From NCBI RefSeq assembly GCF_000813425.1, contig NZ_JWIB01000007.1, positions 62,001 through 126,000 on the forward strand: a stretch of 64,000 bases of DNA, in the 5' to 3' direction. This document shows, piece by piece, positions 45,334 through 54,506 of the stretch. This DNA is from Sporosarcina sp. ZBG7A (GTDB lineage Bacteria > Bacillota > Bacilli > Bacillales_A > Planococcaceae). A program made the translations under genes and the position numbers. Below the pieces are notes generated by a model. It ran no database searches. It saw nothing but the letters and a program-made list of their open reading frames with translations, and had not been told where the DNA came from. The first letter of the stretch is position 1; every line of letters begins with the position of its first letter.

Positions 45334-46314
45334 TCAGATAATGTGAATATCAGCTGAATAGATTCCTCGTATGGTTCCATCGTCAAGCACCACTTCAAGA
45401 CGTCCGTCTTCTGAAATACCTCTAGCAGTCGCTTCATAGGTGTCTTGCAGTGTCGAGATGCGAACACGTTTGCCGATGGAGTCTGCGTAGCTTTCCCAAA
45501 GGAGTTTAATGGGGGCGAATCCTTTTTCGACGTATAGCCCAACGTATAATTCTAAATAATCCAAGACTTTTGCCGTCAATTTTGCACGACTAACCGGTTG
45601 CCCTTCTTCAATACAAAGAGATGTGGCAATTGAACGGATCTCTTCAGGGAAATCTTCTGACTGCTGATTAACGTTCATGCCGATACCAAGAATGATGGCT
45701 TTTACACGATCCGGATCCGCTTGAAGCTCAGTCAGAATCCCTGTTAGTTTACGACCATCCACCAAGATGTCATTCGGCCATTTTATAGTAGGCGTGACAT
45801 CCGTCAGCTCTTCGATAGCACGTACAATAGCGACTGCAGCCACAAGAGTCATTTGAGGTGCTTGCTGCGGGGTTAACCTGGGTCGTGTAATGACGCTCAT
45901 CCAGATCCCCTTCCCAGCTACAGAAGACCAAGGGCGTGACAGTCTCCCTTTACCAGCGGTTTGCTCATCAGCAATAATAACAGTCCCGTCGGGTGCACCA
46001 TTTTGGGCTTCTTCGTGTGCAAGTATCTGTGTCGATGGGCACGATTCAACATGACGAATGTTGCGTCCGTAGTTTTCAGTTTGCAAAAACTGTTGAACCG
46101 CCGCAGGACCTACTGTATCTGGTGAGTCGATTAAATAATACCCTCTTTTTCGAATCGAGCCAATTTCATACCCTTCACTTTCAAGTTCTTTTACATATTT
46201 CCAGATGGCGGTGCGGGATACACCATACTCATCTGCCAATTGTTGTCCTGACACTGGATTGTCTTTACCTGCTGACATTCTTTTTAGCAACTCACTTTTT
46301 ACATTCGTATTCAT
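45334..46314 (-). CDS. birA: Bifunctional biotin-protein ligase / biotin operon repressor
   Basis: A 326-residue protein. The N-terminal winged helix (SGQQLADEYGVSRTAIWKYVKELESEGYEIGSIRKRGYYL) allows DNA binding. The ligase core has AGKGRLSRPWSS (biotinyl-AMP loop), IKWPNDILVDGRKLTGIL and GIGMNVN. It activates biotin and loads it onto acetyl-CoA and pyruvate carboxylases and represses biotin genes. Start ATG with AAAGGAATGG upstream, overlapping the cca end. The overall order cca-birA-panBCD-dinG equals B. subtilis. Confidence 0.96.
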   Translation of the reverse strand: MNTNVKSELLKRMSAGKDNPVSGQQLADEYGVSRTAIWKYVKELESEGYEIGSIRKRGYYLIDSPDTVGPAAVQQFLQTENYGRNIRHVESCPSTQILAHEEAQNGAPDGTVIIADEQTAGKGRLSRPWSSVAGKGIWMSVITRPRLTPQQAPQMTLVAAVAIVRAIEELTDVTPTIKWPNDILVDGRKLTGILTELQADPDRVKAIILGIGMNVNQQSEDFPEEIRSIATSLCIEEGQPVSRAKLTAKVLDYLELYVGLYVEKGFAPIKLLWESYADSIGKRVRISTLQDTYEATARGISEDGRLEVVLDDGTIRGIYSADIHII

Positions 46315-47470
46315 GTAAAAACCATTCCTTTATCGCATTCTGTTCGTTCGGAATTACTTGATGTAGGACAGCGTGCTCAATGGCTTGAATCGCCTCTCCT
46401 AGCCATCTTCCTGCTTTTTTATCTGTCCATTCCATCAGTTGTTCACCTTTCACAGCTAATTCTTGCTTGGAATGAATCGGTAACCCATTCATTGCTTTCT
46501 CGATCTCGTTTTCATCGATTGTTACTCGATTGGTGAAAGCAACTATCATCTTTTCAACAGACACCAACGTCGAATACTCGGATGCGTAATAATCATCGAT
46601 TGTATAAGCGCGCTGTTGTCTAATTTCAAAGAACTTTTGTATCGATTTCAAATACAACCGTTCCTTGTTTGATAATTTATATGCTCTTACGACCTCGGAT
46701 GCATCGAAGTCACCAGCAATCATCAATGACGCCCACCCCTCCAGTGAATTTCGGAATGGAGCACACTGTAACCATGTATCTTGCCGCTTAGGGAATAAAG
46801 GAAGTGCCTCTGACAAATTTGTTTCTGCTAGTAACTTCAAAGCATCGTGAGCAAATTTACCTTGAAACAATTTATCGAACTCGCTTTTAATCCGCTCAAC
46901 AGAGAGAGTTTTAATAGTACTGGCCAGGGCTGTAATCGATTCTTTTGTCGAGGATTCCAATTCAAATCCAAGTACAGATACAAACCGGACTGCCCGAATC
47001 ATTCGAAGCGCGTCCTCATTAAAGCGTTCACTTGCATTCCCAACGGCCCGGATTGTTTTAGTCGACAAATCTTCCCTACCATTAAAAGGATCTACTACTT
47101 CTCCGTCCATTCGAAGAGCGAGGGCATTGATAGTAAAATCTCGTCTTTTCAAATCTTCTTCTAGAGAAGTTACAAAATGGACTTCATCCGGTCTGCGATT
47201 ATCTGAATACGTTCCTTCCGTACGATAGGTCGTCACTTCAATCGGTTCGCCTGATTCGATCACCAATACGGTGCCATGCTCTGTTCCGAGGTCTATTGTG
47301 TTCTTGAAAACAGATTTTACTTGGTCAGGGGTCGCTGAAGTGGCAATATCGATATCTGTTGGTTCTTTCCCAAGAAGAAAGTCCCGTACAGCTCCTCCTA
47401 CAAAAACGGCTTCATACCCAAATTCGTTTAAACGAGTGATGACTGTACGGCTTTTAGTAGTTCCAAACAT
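46292..47470 (-). CDS. cca: CCA-adding tRNA nucleotidyltransferase
   Basis: A 392-residue class II nucleotidyltransferase that adds or repairs the tRNA 3' CCA. The head domain has FVGGAVRDFLLGKEPTDIDIATSA (G-G and DxD), the RRDFTINALALRMDG motif and NEDALRMIRAVRF; the neck/body/tail helices follow. The ATG at 47470 (MFGTTKSRT) has AAGGA upstream and begins one base after the bshA stop; the longer ORF start inside bshA is not used. Overlaps birA by 23 bases at its end. Confidence 0.95.
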   Translation of the reverse strand: MFGTTKSRTVITRLNEFGYEAVFVGGAVRDFLLGKEPTDIDIATSATPDQVKSVFKNTIDLGTEHGTVLVIESGEPIEVTTYRTEGTYSDNRRPDEVHFVTSLEEDLKRRDFTINALALRMDGEVVDPFNGREDLSTKTIRAVGNASERFNEDALRMIRAVRFVSVLGFELESSTKESITALASTIKTLSVERIKSEFDKLFQGKFAHDALKLLAETNLSEALPLFPKRQDTWLQCAPFRNSLEGWASLMIAGDFDASEVVRAYKLSNKERLYLKSIQKFFEIRQQRAYTIDDYYASEYSTLVSVEKMIVAFTNRVTIDENEIEKAMNGLPIHSKQELAVKGEQLMEWTDKKAGRWLGEAIQAIEHAVLHQVIPNEQNAIKEWFLHEYECKK

Positions 47471-47471
47471 A

Positions 47472-48608
47472 TTAGCATTCCTTCTTTTGCAAGTCATAAT
47501 AAAGCTTTTCATATTGTGCGACGATGGTGTCAGATGCGAACTTCCCTTTTACAGTTTTCATCGCGTTCTCTTTCATCTGTTGATGAACATCGCTGTCACT
47601 CAAAATACGGAGCGTTTTTTCTGCAATCGCATCCGGGTCACCTATAGGCACTATATGACCATTAATCCCCTCTTCAATCACTTCAGGAATTCCTCCTGCC
47701 TTTGTACCGACTGCAGGAACTCCACATGCGAACCCTTCTAATAACACAAGTCCGAATGCCTCTTTTTCAGAAGGAAGTACCATGACATCACTGAATGATA
47801 AAAGTTCTGGCAAGTCATCACGTTTTCCGGTAAAAATTACTTTTTCAGTAACGCCAAGCATGTCCACCAACCTACGAATTCTTGGAACCTCAGGACCCTC
47901 TCCAACTAATAAAAGTTTGGAGGGAACTTTTTCTACAATCTTCGCAAATGCACGAATCAGATCTGGAATTCTCTTGACACTTCTAAAATTTGATATATGA
48001 ATGACTACTTTTTCATCCTTCTTAATATCGAAGTCCTCACGTAAAGATCCACATTCAACAGGATGGTACGTATCTTCATCGATGAAGTTATAGATGGTTA
48101 TAATATCTTTGGTAGGCTCTATTAGCTCTATGGTTTCTTTACGTAGTGAGTCAGAAACCGCTGTTGTAATATCAGACTTATCAATTCCATATTTAACTGT
48201 ATTGCGTAGTGCTGGATCGTGTCCAAGAATCGTCACATCCGTACCATGTAACGTCGTAATAATACCGATATCCGATTGAATCATGTCTTTCGCCAACACT
48301 GCTGACACTGCATGAGGAACCGCATAATGAACATGAAGCAAATCTAACTGATGCTCCTCAACGACTTGACCGATTCGATTTGCAAGAGCGATATCATACG
48401 GAGGATACTTGAATACTGCATATCCATCGATCCTTACCTCATGGAAATGGATATTCTCATGAGGTTCGTTATATCTAAACGGAAGGCTAGACGTTATAAA
48501 GTGAATTTCATGACCTTTTGCAGCCATTTTAATAGCGAGCTCCGTAGCTACTACTCCCGATCCTCCTAAGGATGGATAGCAAATGACACCTATTTTTAAT
48601 CGTTCCAT
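47472..48608 (-). CDS. bshA: N-acetyl-alpha-D-glucosaminyl L-malate synthase BshA (bacillithiol pathway)
   Basis: A 378-residue GT4 glycosyltransferase. The N-terminal domain begins LKIGVICYPSLGGSGVVATELA and contains LHVHYAVPHA and TTLHGTDVTILGHDP; the donor site has SEKEAFGLVLLEGFACGVPAVGTKAGGIPEVI. It joins GlcNAc to L-malate, the first step of bacillithiol synthesis. In B. subtilis the deacetylase bshB1 precedes it in the operon; it is missing here. Start ATG; upstream are only about 210 bases of intergenic DNA. Confidence 0.94.
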   Translation of the reverse strand: MERLKIGVICYPSLGGSGVVATELAIKMAAKGHEIHFITSSLPFRYNEPHENIHFHEVRIDGYAVFKYPPYDIALANRIGQVVEEHQLDLLHVHYAVPHAVSAVLAKDMIQSDIGIITTLHGTDVTILGHDPALRNTVKYGIDKSDITTAVSDSLRKETIELIEPTKDIITIYNFIDEDTYHPVECGSLREDFDIKKDEKVVIHISNFRSVKRIPDLIRAFAKIVEKVPSKLLLVGEGPEVPRIRRLVDMLGVTEKVIFTGKRDDLPELLSFSDVMVLPSEKEAFGLVLLEGFACGVPAVGTKAGGIPEVIEEGINGHIVPIGDPDAIAEKTLRILSDSDVHQQMKENAMKTVKGKFASDTIVAQYEKLYYDLQKKEC

Positions 48609-48818
48609 CCCATCATCCCTTACTTATTAAGATTTCATTACGTTATTTACAAATGTATAGTGCCCTTGGTTATCGCTCCAGTCGAATGATTTCCGAAAGG
48701 CTCGATTTCAATCCAATTAAAACACAGTGAGTTCGATGTCACGCGTAAAAGTCCTTCTATTTTGCTCTCCTACAAACAACTAACTTGTAGAGTGCATCAC
48801 ACTCTTTTGTTCAACATT

Positions 48819-49616
48819 TTAGATGAGTTCTTCTAACCCATTGATAAATTGATGTTGACTCATAGACTCACGCACGGCAAGAAGAACACCTGGCATGAAG
48901 CTTTTGCGGTCGAACGAATCGTGGCGGATGGATAATAACTCACCTTCACCACCAAGTAACACTTGCTGGTGTGCAAGCAATCCAGGCAAACGGACACTGT
49001 GGATCTTCATACCTTGGACGTCAGCCCCTCTTGCGCCATAAGCGTTCACTTGTTCGTCTGGATGCCCCTGTAGGTGCGGTGTCCTTACGCTCGAAATCAT
49101 ATCAGCTGTTTTAACCGCAGTCCCTGAAGGAGCATCCAACTTTCGGTCATGATGCATTTCGATAATTTCAACATCCCCTAGATAATGAGCGGCTTGCGCA
49201 GCAAACTTCATCATCAAAACTGCACCAATTGAGAAGTTAGGAGCTAAAATACAAGATAGTTCTTTTTGTTCGCTCAACATTTTCAACTGATCGATTTCTT
49301 CCAGTGTCAAACCTGATGTTCCAATAACAGGACGTATACCCAAAGTCAGCGCTTTTTGAGCATTTGGAAAGACTGCTTCCGGATCCGTTAAATCGAGAAG
49401 TACATCCGGCCTCGCAACTTCTGCCAATTTTGCAATAGAAGTATATACTTGAACTCCAGGTGAATGCTCTATAAGTGTACCCTCATTTATGTACCAACCA
49501 TCGTATTTATAGTCAAGTGCTCCTACAAACTCCATATCTTGAGCTTCATTAATTGCTGCTGCTGCAGTACTTCCCATTCGTCCACGGGCACCTGCGATTG
49601 CGACACGGATTGTCAT
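48819..49616 (-). CDS. dapB: 4-hydroxy-tetrahydrodipicolinate reductase
   Basis: A 265-residue NAD(P)H-dependent reductase of the diaminopimelate/lysine pathway. The Rossmann motif VAIAGARGRMGSTAA starts the protein, and the catalytic loop MHHDRKLDAPSGTAVKTAD is intact, as are GTSGLTLEEIDQL and APNFSIGAVLM. Start ATG with AAGGAGG upstream, overlapping the ypjD stop (ATGA). Between dapB and bshA are 202 bases with no clear gene, where B. subtilis carries mgsA and bshB1. Confidence 0.97.
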   Translation of the reverse strand: MTIRVAIAGARGRMGSTAAAAINEAQDMEFVGALDYKYDGWYINEGTLIEHSPGVQVYTSIAKLAEVARPDVLLDLTDPEAVFPNAQKALTLGIRPVIGTSGLTLEEIDQLKMLSEQKELSCILAPNFSIGAVLMMKFAAQAAHYLGDVEIIEMHHDRKLDAPSGTAVKTADMISSVRTPHLQGHPDEQVNAYGARGADVQGMKIHSVRLPGLLAHQQVLLGGEGELLSIRHDSFDRKSFMPGVLLAVRESMSQHQFINGLEELI

Positions 49617-49951
49617 TTCATTTCCTCCTTTTTGGTCCAGCGGTCTGCGTCACGCGTTTTAAACTTATTAAGAACAGTATCCAATGCCTCCGTCAACTCA
49701 ATTCCTTGAGCATTCGCAAAACAAATGAGTACAAATAACAAATCACCTGTCTCTTCAGTTAAAGTGCTCGCGCTTTCAGAACTCTTCTTTTTCTTCATAC
49801 CATGTACATGCTGAACTTCACGGGATAACTCACCTAGTTCTTCTGTCAAACGGGCTATGAGCTCCATTGGCGGAAAGTATCCTTCTTTAAAGCTTGAAAT
49901 GTATGCATCTACCTCTTTTTGCATTGCTTTCATCGTTTTCGATTCACTCAT
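49613..49951 (-). CDS. ypjD: MazG-like nucleotide pyrophosphohydrolase YpjD
   Basis: A 112-residue all-alpha NTP pyrophosphohydrolase. The metal-binding E-E-x-x-E pattern appears in ARLTEELGELSREVQ, with a second acid pair in LTEETGDLLFVLICFAN. Such enzymes remove nonstandard nucleotides. ATG with AAAGGTG upstream. First gene of ypjD-dapB, in the same order as B. subtilis; divergent from ypjC. Confidence 0.9.
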   Translation of the reverse strand: MSESKTMKAMQKEVDAYISSFKEGYFPPMELIARLTEELGELSREVQHVHGMKKKKSSESASTLTEETGDLLFVLICFANAQGIELTEALDTVLNKFKTRDADRWTKKEEMK

Positions 49952-50055
49952 TGTCGCTCACACCTTTCTTTACTTATCGTATTCATTCATCTTCCTGTTG
50001 TCAAAATATATTGGATGACTGATAATAACACTAGTGCTTTTAGGAGAGTGATGAG

Positions 50056-50928
50056 ATGTTCAAGGATATAAAGTTTAAAAATTTGTTTTTCATTGTACTC
50101 GGAGCTGCCATTTTCAGCTTTGGACTCGTTCATTTTAATATTCAAAACGAGTTAGCAGAAGGCGGATTTACAGGTATTACATTAATTCTCTTTTTTGCTT
50201 TCAAATGGGACCCTGCCATTATGAACTTAGTACTTAACATCCCTATGTTCATCATAGGATGGCGCATGCTCGGAAAGCGTATATTCACCTATACCGTCGT
50301 AGGGACAATTGCCGTCTCTGTTTTTCTAAAGGTGTTCATGAAGTATCAAATCGATATCCATCTTGAGGGAGACATGTTCCTTGTATCGTTATTCGCAGGT
50401 ATCTTTATCGGTGTGGGACTTGGAATCATCTTTAGATTCGGAGGTACTACAGGTGGTGTAGACATTATTGCGCGGCTCGCCCAAATCCATTGGGGATGGA
50501 GCATTGGGAAAACGATGTTCATGTTCGATGCTGTGGTTATTCTGGTCTCTTGGTATGTGTATCTAGATCATCGTTCAGTCATGTACACGCTAGTTGCGTT
50601 ATTTGTCGGTGCTCGAGTCATTGACTTTGTTCAAGAGGGCGCATATGCCGCAAGAGGGGCGTTTATCATCTCGGATCATCAAGATGCGATTGCAACTAAG
50701 ATTGCTCTTGAGATGGACCGTGGAGTGACAGTGTTTAAAGGGTATGGCCACTTCACAAAAGCGGATCGTAGTATTTTGTACTGTGTCATCGCGAAGAACG
50801 AAATTATGAGGATGAAGAATATTATCACCTCAATCGATCCACATGCATTTGTCTCCGTTTCTGATGTCCATGATGTGATGGGAGAAGGCTTCACGTTAGA
50901 CGATAAGAAACAACCGATTCCAAGATGA
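50056..50928 (+). CDS. ypjC: YitT family membrane protein with DUF2179 domain (YpjC)
   Basis: A 290-residue protein: about five or six transmembrane helices in the first ~200 residues (beginning IKFKNLFFIVLGAAIFSFGLVHFNIQNELAEGGFTG) and a C-terminal cytoplasmic DUF2179 domain (DHQDAIATKIALEMDRGVTVFKGYGHFTK ... FVSVSDVHDVMGEGF). Function of the YitT/YpjC family is unknown; a transport or regulatory role is only a guess. ATG with GGAGAGTGA upstream. Confidence 0.9.
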   Translation: MFKDIKFKNLFFIVLGAAIFSFGLVHFNIQNELAEGGFTGITLILFFAFKWDPAIMNLVLNIPMFIIGWRMLGKRIFTYTVVGTIAVSVFLKVFMKYQIDIHLEGDMFLVSLFAGIFIGVGLGIIFRFGGTTGGVDIIARLAQIHWGWSIGKTMFMFDAVVILVSWYVYLDHRSVMYTLVALFVGARVIDFVQEGAYAARGAFIISDHQDAIATKIALEMDRGVTVFKGYGHFTKADRSILYCVIAKNEIMRMKNIITSIDPHAFVSVSDVHDVMGEGFTLDDKKQPIPR

Positions 50929-50967
50929 AAAATGCCCTACGCTAAAATTTAGCGTGGGCATTTTTTT
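50928..50967. terminator. Bidirectional terminator between ypjC and the YugP gene
   Basis: Arms starting AAAAATGCCC (50928-50937) and ending GGGCATTTTT (50956-50965), with the inner stem ACGCTAAA/TTTAGCGT. A- and T-runs on each side let it work for ypjC (plus) and for the converging yugP-type gene (minus). Confidence 0.93.
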
Positions 50968-50969
50968 GT

Positions 50970-51641
50970 TTAGTCACGGTTTAAGAAAATTGTTACAAGA
51001 CGTAGCAATTCAAGTACAGCAACAGCAGCTGCTGCAACGTATGTCATTGCGGCTGCACTTAAAACTTTTTTCGCGTGGGGTTCTTCTTCGTTTCGAATGA
51101 TCCCTAGCTCAACAATTTGAGTCATCGCTCTACTCGAGGCATTGAACTCTACTGGAAGCGTGACAATCTGGAATACCACTCCGACTGCCATCATGATGAT
51201 TCCGATTCCGAGTAAACTGTTCATGCTTGAGAAAATCAGACCCGCCATGATAAATAACCAACTTGCGTTAGAAGTGATTCCAGCTACAGGAGCGAGGCGA
51301 TGTCTAAATCTAAGGAACGCATAAGCTTCCTTGTCTTGGATGGCGTGACCGACTTCGTGAGCGGCTACAGCTGTTCCAGCGACAGATGCCTCGTGATAGT
51401 TTTGACTCGATAATGCAACGATTTTAGTTACTGGATTGTAGTGATCGCTCAAAACTCCTTGAGTTTCTACGACTTTTACATCTTGTAGGCCATTGTGGTC
51501 TAAGATTAGACGAGCGACTTGTGCACCAGTCATTCCAGATGTTGAACGAACTTTTGAATACTTGTTATACGTACTTTTTACTTTGAACTGTGCATACAAT
51601 GGCAACAAAATTATGATGCCTAAATACACTAAGAAATTCAA
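50970..51641 (-). CDS. Membrane zinc metallopeptidase (YugP family)
   Basis: A 223-residue membrane protein of the neutral zinc metallopeptidase family. The zinc motif is AAHEVGHAIQDKEAYAF near residue 94; transmembrane segments lie at the N-terminus, after the motif (ITSNASWLFIMAGLIFS, IGIIMMAVGVVFQIV), and at the C-terminus. The substrate is unknown. The start is TTG with a GGGTGAGG site upstream. In B. subtilis yugP is elsewhere on the chromosome; here it is inserted between ypjC and ypjA. Confidence 0.87.
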   Translation of the reverse strand: MNFLVYLGIIILLPLYAQFKVKSTYNKYSKVRSTSGMTGAQVARLILDHNGLQDVKVVETQGVLSDHYNPVTKIVALSSQNYHEASVAGTAVAAHEVGHAIQDKEAYAFLRFRHRLAPVAGITSNASWLFIMAGLIFSSMNSLLGIGIIMMAVGVVFQIVTLPVEFNASSRAMTQIVELGIIRNEEEPHAKKVLSAAAMTYVAAAAVAVLELLRLVTIFLNRD

Positions 51642-51708
51642 CGGTCCTCACCCTTTCCCTACTCCCTATTCTAGTGTGCTTGAAAGTGACTCGCAACTTT
51701 TAAGATAC

Positions 51709-52317
51709 TTATTGGATTAGCTCTGTTACAATTTTATGACGACGCTTCCAATTCCATACCGCAAGTAAAATACAAACAATGGATAACCAAAACGTGAAGT
51801 AGCCTATGGTATCCATCATCTTCATCAGGTCCCCATAGATTGGCATCTGTCCAAAGACATAATCGATTACGTCATTATGCAACGTCCAAACAGCGGCTAT
51901 TAAAATCGAAATCATCCCGAATTTGTACTTATTCCAATACAATACTCCCTGAAGAGCCATCGCCCCATGTGAAATAACAAGCATCCATCCAGCAGGACCA
52001 ATTGAGCCCACTTCGTTCAATGTCAGCAGATTCATAACTACAGCCCATATCCCATATTTCACAAGAGTAATGAGAGCGAGAGCTTCAAACAATTTGAAAT
52101 TCGTATTCAGTAACCAGCCGATGATAGCAAAGCAGAAAAACAAACTGGCGGTCGGGCTGTCGGGTACGAATATCCAATAAATCGGATCTGTGATTTCAAG
52201 TTGCCACATGTACCAATCATACCCGTATACAGTTCCAATGATATTGATGAACAATAAAATCCATAGGAACGATTTGTTGAACAGAATCATTCGTATCCAA
52301 GTTAGTGCAAATTGCAT
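51709..52317 (-). CDS. ypjA: DUF1405 family membrane protein (YpjA)
   Basis: A 202-residue protein with about six transmembrane helices (for example SFLWILLFINIIGTVYGY and PTASLFFCFAIIGWLL). It matches YpjA/DUF1405. The gene follows qcrC on the same strand, 70 bases away, in the same order as B. subtilis. No function is known. The ATG at 52317 (MQFALTW) has GGAGTG six bases upstream and is preferred over an ATG ten codons earlier. Confidence 0.85.
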   Translation of the reverse strand: MQFALTWIRMILFNKSFLWILLFINIIGTVYGYDWYMWQLEITDPIYWIFVPDSPTASLFFCFAIIGWLLNTNFKLFEALALITLVKYGIWAVVMNLLTLNEVGSIGPAGWMLVISHGAMALQGVLYWNKYKFGMISILIAAVWTLHNDVIDYVFGQMPIYGDLMKMMDTIGYFTFWLSIVCILLAVWNWKRRHKIVTELIQ

Positions 52318-52390
52318 ACCCTTCACTCCATACATTGCAGAATCCATTTATATGTATCAAAAAAGGAGTCAGTTTCCTGACTCCTTTAAG

Positions 52391-53155
52391 TTATTCTTTT
52401 CCTAGATTCGAGATGAACTCAGCCATAGTCGCCAAGTCTTCGTCTGAACCTTCCCATTGACCTGCAGGCATTGTACCAATACCATCATGGGCGATTTTTT
52501 CAATTTCTTCTGGTGAAAGTCCAGTATCTGTTAGTGGAAGACCCAATCCACCTTGGAACTGATCACCGTGACAGCCAATACAACTAGAACCCTGATAGAG
52601 CTCATATCCTGGGGCAGTTTCATCGAATTCAACCTCTTCAACGATTTTACCCTGTGCTGCCGCTTTTTCCCAGTCATGGTTAGCAACTGATTCCCATGTT
52701 AGGTAGAAGATAGCTGCGAAAGCTAAAAGCATAAAGCCTGTTGGCAACGGACGTTTCCATGGACGACGTTCTTTAGAAGTATCCATGAATGGAACGAGCA
52801 TAAGTGCACCAACAGCAAGTCCTGGAACCACGATAGCTCCAATGACGTTAAATGGACCGGATGCAAATTCATACTTCAGCAACTGGTACATAAACAAGAA
52901 ATACCAGTCAGGAAGAGGAATATATGTCGTATCGGTCGGATCCGCTTGTCGCTCAAGCGGTGATGGATGCGCTAATGTAATAATCAAATACCCAGTTAAG
53001 AAAATTGCTCCAATCATCCACTCTTTCAAGAGGAAGTTTGGCCAGAAGGCTTCCGTCTTACCCGGATATTCGGAATAGTCTTTAGGTGTGTTGGACATTC
53101 TATTCGTTTTAATACGTGAATCTCCAACGAATTTCATACCTTTTCCGTGCTGCAT
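52391..53155 (-). CDS. qcrC: Menaquinol:cytochrome c reductase, cytochrome b/c subunit QcrC
   Basis: A 254-residue fusion of cytochrome b subunit IV-like helices and a C-terminal cytochrome c domain. Membrane helices lie at about 48-68, 120-140 and 150-170; the haem c motif is SSCIGCHGDQF near residue 195, with the axial methionine in GTMPAGQW. It carries electrons to soluble cytochrome c in the bc complex. Follows qcrB after 42 bases. The N-terminus MQHGKGMKFVGDSR is typical. Confidence 0.96.
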   Translation of the reverse strand: MQHGKGMKFVGDSRIKTNRMSNTPKDYSEYPGKTEAFWPNFLLKEWMIGAIFLTGYLIITLAHPSPLERQADPTDTTYIPLPDWYFLFMYQLLKYEFASGPFNVIGAIVVPGLAVGALMLVPFMDTSKERRPWKRPLPTGFMLLAFAAIFYLTWESVANHDWEKAAAQGKIVEEVEFDETAPGYELYQGSSCIGCHGDQFQGGLGLPLTDTGLSPEEIEKIAHDGIGTMPAGQWEGSDEDLATMAEFISNLGKE

Positions 53156-53197
53156 CTTGTTCCCTCCTTAGTGAGAAATCAAGGATTTCCTTATATT

Positions 53198-53872
53198 TTA
53201 CAATGGTCCGGAAATACCTTGTCTTCTGATCATGATAAAGTGTGCTGCGAGCAATCCAAGAAGTGCTGCAGGCAGGAAGAATACGTGGATCGCAAAGAAA
53301 CGCGTTAGCGTTTGTGCTCCAAGAATCGTAGCATCACCTGCAAGAAGGATCTTAATCCACTCACCTATAAACGGAACAGAAGCTGCAATCTCAATTCCTA
53401 CTTTTGTAGCAAATAGTGCTTTCATATCCCATGGCAATAAGTATCCAGTGAATCCAAGACCTAAGATGACAACGAACAATAGTACGCCGACAACCCAGTT
53501 CAATTCACGAGGCTTTTTATAGGCACCTGTGAAGAATACACGTAATGTATGTAGGAACATCATTACAATTACGAGAGAGGCTCCCCAGTGGTGCATACCA
53601 CGCACGATTTCTCCGTATGCAACTTCATTTTGAAGATAATAAACGGATTTCCAAGCATTTTCAATATCTGGAGTGTAATACATCGTTAGGAACATACCAG
53701 ATAAGATTTGGATTACCGTGACGAAGAATGTCAATCCTCCGAAACAATAGATGAATGCAGAAAAATGATGTGCGGGGTTTACGTGTTCAGGTACTTCATG
53801 ATCAGCGATATCGCGCCAAATAGGAGTGATATCAAGCCGTTCATCGACCCAATCATAAATTTTGTTCATCAA
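53198..53872 (-). CDS. qcrB: Menaquinol:cytochrome c reductase, cytochrome b subunit QcrB
   Basis: A 224-residue cytochrome b6-type protein with four transmembrane helices. Haem-ligand histidines are seen in GMHHWGASLVIVMMFLHTLRVF and LTRFFAIHVFFLPAALLGLLAAHFIMIR. It oxidises menaquinol in the membrane as part of QcrABC. The start is either TTG (53872) or the next ATG; GGGGG lies upstream of both. Length equals the family norm. Confidence 0.96.
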   Translation of the reverse strand: MMNKIYDWVDERLDITPIWRDIADHEVPEHVNPAHHFSAFIYCFGGLTFFVTVIQILSGMFLTMYYTPDIENAWKSVYYLQNEVAYGEIVRGMHHWGASLVIVMMFLHTLRVFFTGAYKKPRELNWVVGVLLFVVILGLGFTGYLLPWDMKALFATKVGIEIAASVPFIGEWIKILLAGDATILGAQTLTRFFAIHVFFLPAALLGLLAAHFIMIRRQGISGPL

Positions 53873-53894
53873 TTTGATTGTACCCCCTGACTAA

Positions 53895-54398
53895 TTAGAC
53901 TAATGTGTTCGGCATTGTTTTACCGAGGTGGACATAACCGTCAATAACTTCCACTTCATACTGGTCAAGTGGACCCAATGGTGGAGTTCCAGCTACGTTT
54001 TTACCATTTTTTTCATAACGACCTGCATGGCATGGACAGAAATACTGATTAGGATGCGTATCGTCGCCTGCCCAGTTCACAGTACAGCCTAGGTGTTTAC
54101 AAACAGGGGATAGTGCGATAATTTTATCGCCATCTCTATAGACCCAAGCAGTGTTTGAAACGTCTGATTTGTACCAAGCATCTTTACGGTCTTTGATCGT
54201 ATAATCGACACGAACTGGCGTTTCAGTCACATCATCCGCTTTTTGTTCAGTAGGGATATAATCTCCACCATCCGCTGATGCTAATACCGGGTCAATTGCA
54301 AAGCGAATCATCGGCATTGCTGCTGCTGAAACCATGAATCCACCGACACCCATCAATGTGTAGTTAAGGAATTGGCGTCTAGACACTTTGCTGCTCAT
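53895..54398 (-). CDS. qcrA: Menaquinol:cytochrome c reductase, Rieske Fe-S subunit QcrA
   Basis: A 167-residue Rieske protein. N-terminal SRRQFLNYTLMGVGGFMVSAAAMP is a twin-arginine-type signal anchor, and the 2Fe-2S ligands are SPVCKHLGCTVNW and YFCPCHAGRYEKNG. First gene of qcrABC. ATG with GAGGAGGG upstream; its promoter is listed separately. Confidence 0.97.
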   Translation of the reverse strand: MSSKVSRRQFLNYTLMGVGGFMVSAAAMPMIRFAIDPVLASADGGDYIPTEQKADDVTETPVRVDYTIKDRKDAWYKSDVSNTAWVYRDGDKIIALSPVCKHLGCTVNWAGDDTHPNQYFCPCHAGRYEKNGKNVAGTPPLGPLDQYEVEVIDGYVHLGKTMPNTLV

Positions 54399-54473
54399 TC
54401 ATTTCCCTCCTCTTACTCCAAAGTCAGTCCAACGGACATACTTTTGCTAATTGTTAATACTAGGACATATCTA

Positions 54474-54502
54474 TAATATCCTACCACCACTTGAAATTCA
54501 AC
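54474..54502 (-). promoter_or_regulatory. Sigma-A promoter of qcrABC
   Basis: Minus strand TTGAAT (54497-54502), a 17-base spacer, TATTAT (54474-54479). About 75 bases ahead of the qcrA start. Confidence 0.8.
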
Positions 54503-54506
54503 GTTG

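Noticed and set aside
45237-45542. 101-codon minus-strand ORF overlapping the birA end
   Set aside because: It reads birA in another frame for most of its length and has no ribosome-binding site; the conserved frame is birA.
48609-48818. Possible remnant of bshB1 or mgsA
   Set aside because: Neither strand encodes a recognisable fragment; only ordinary intergenic sequence and a short AGAGTG/CACTCT repeat are present.
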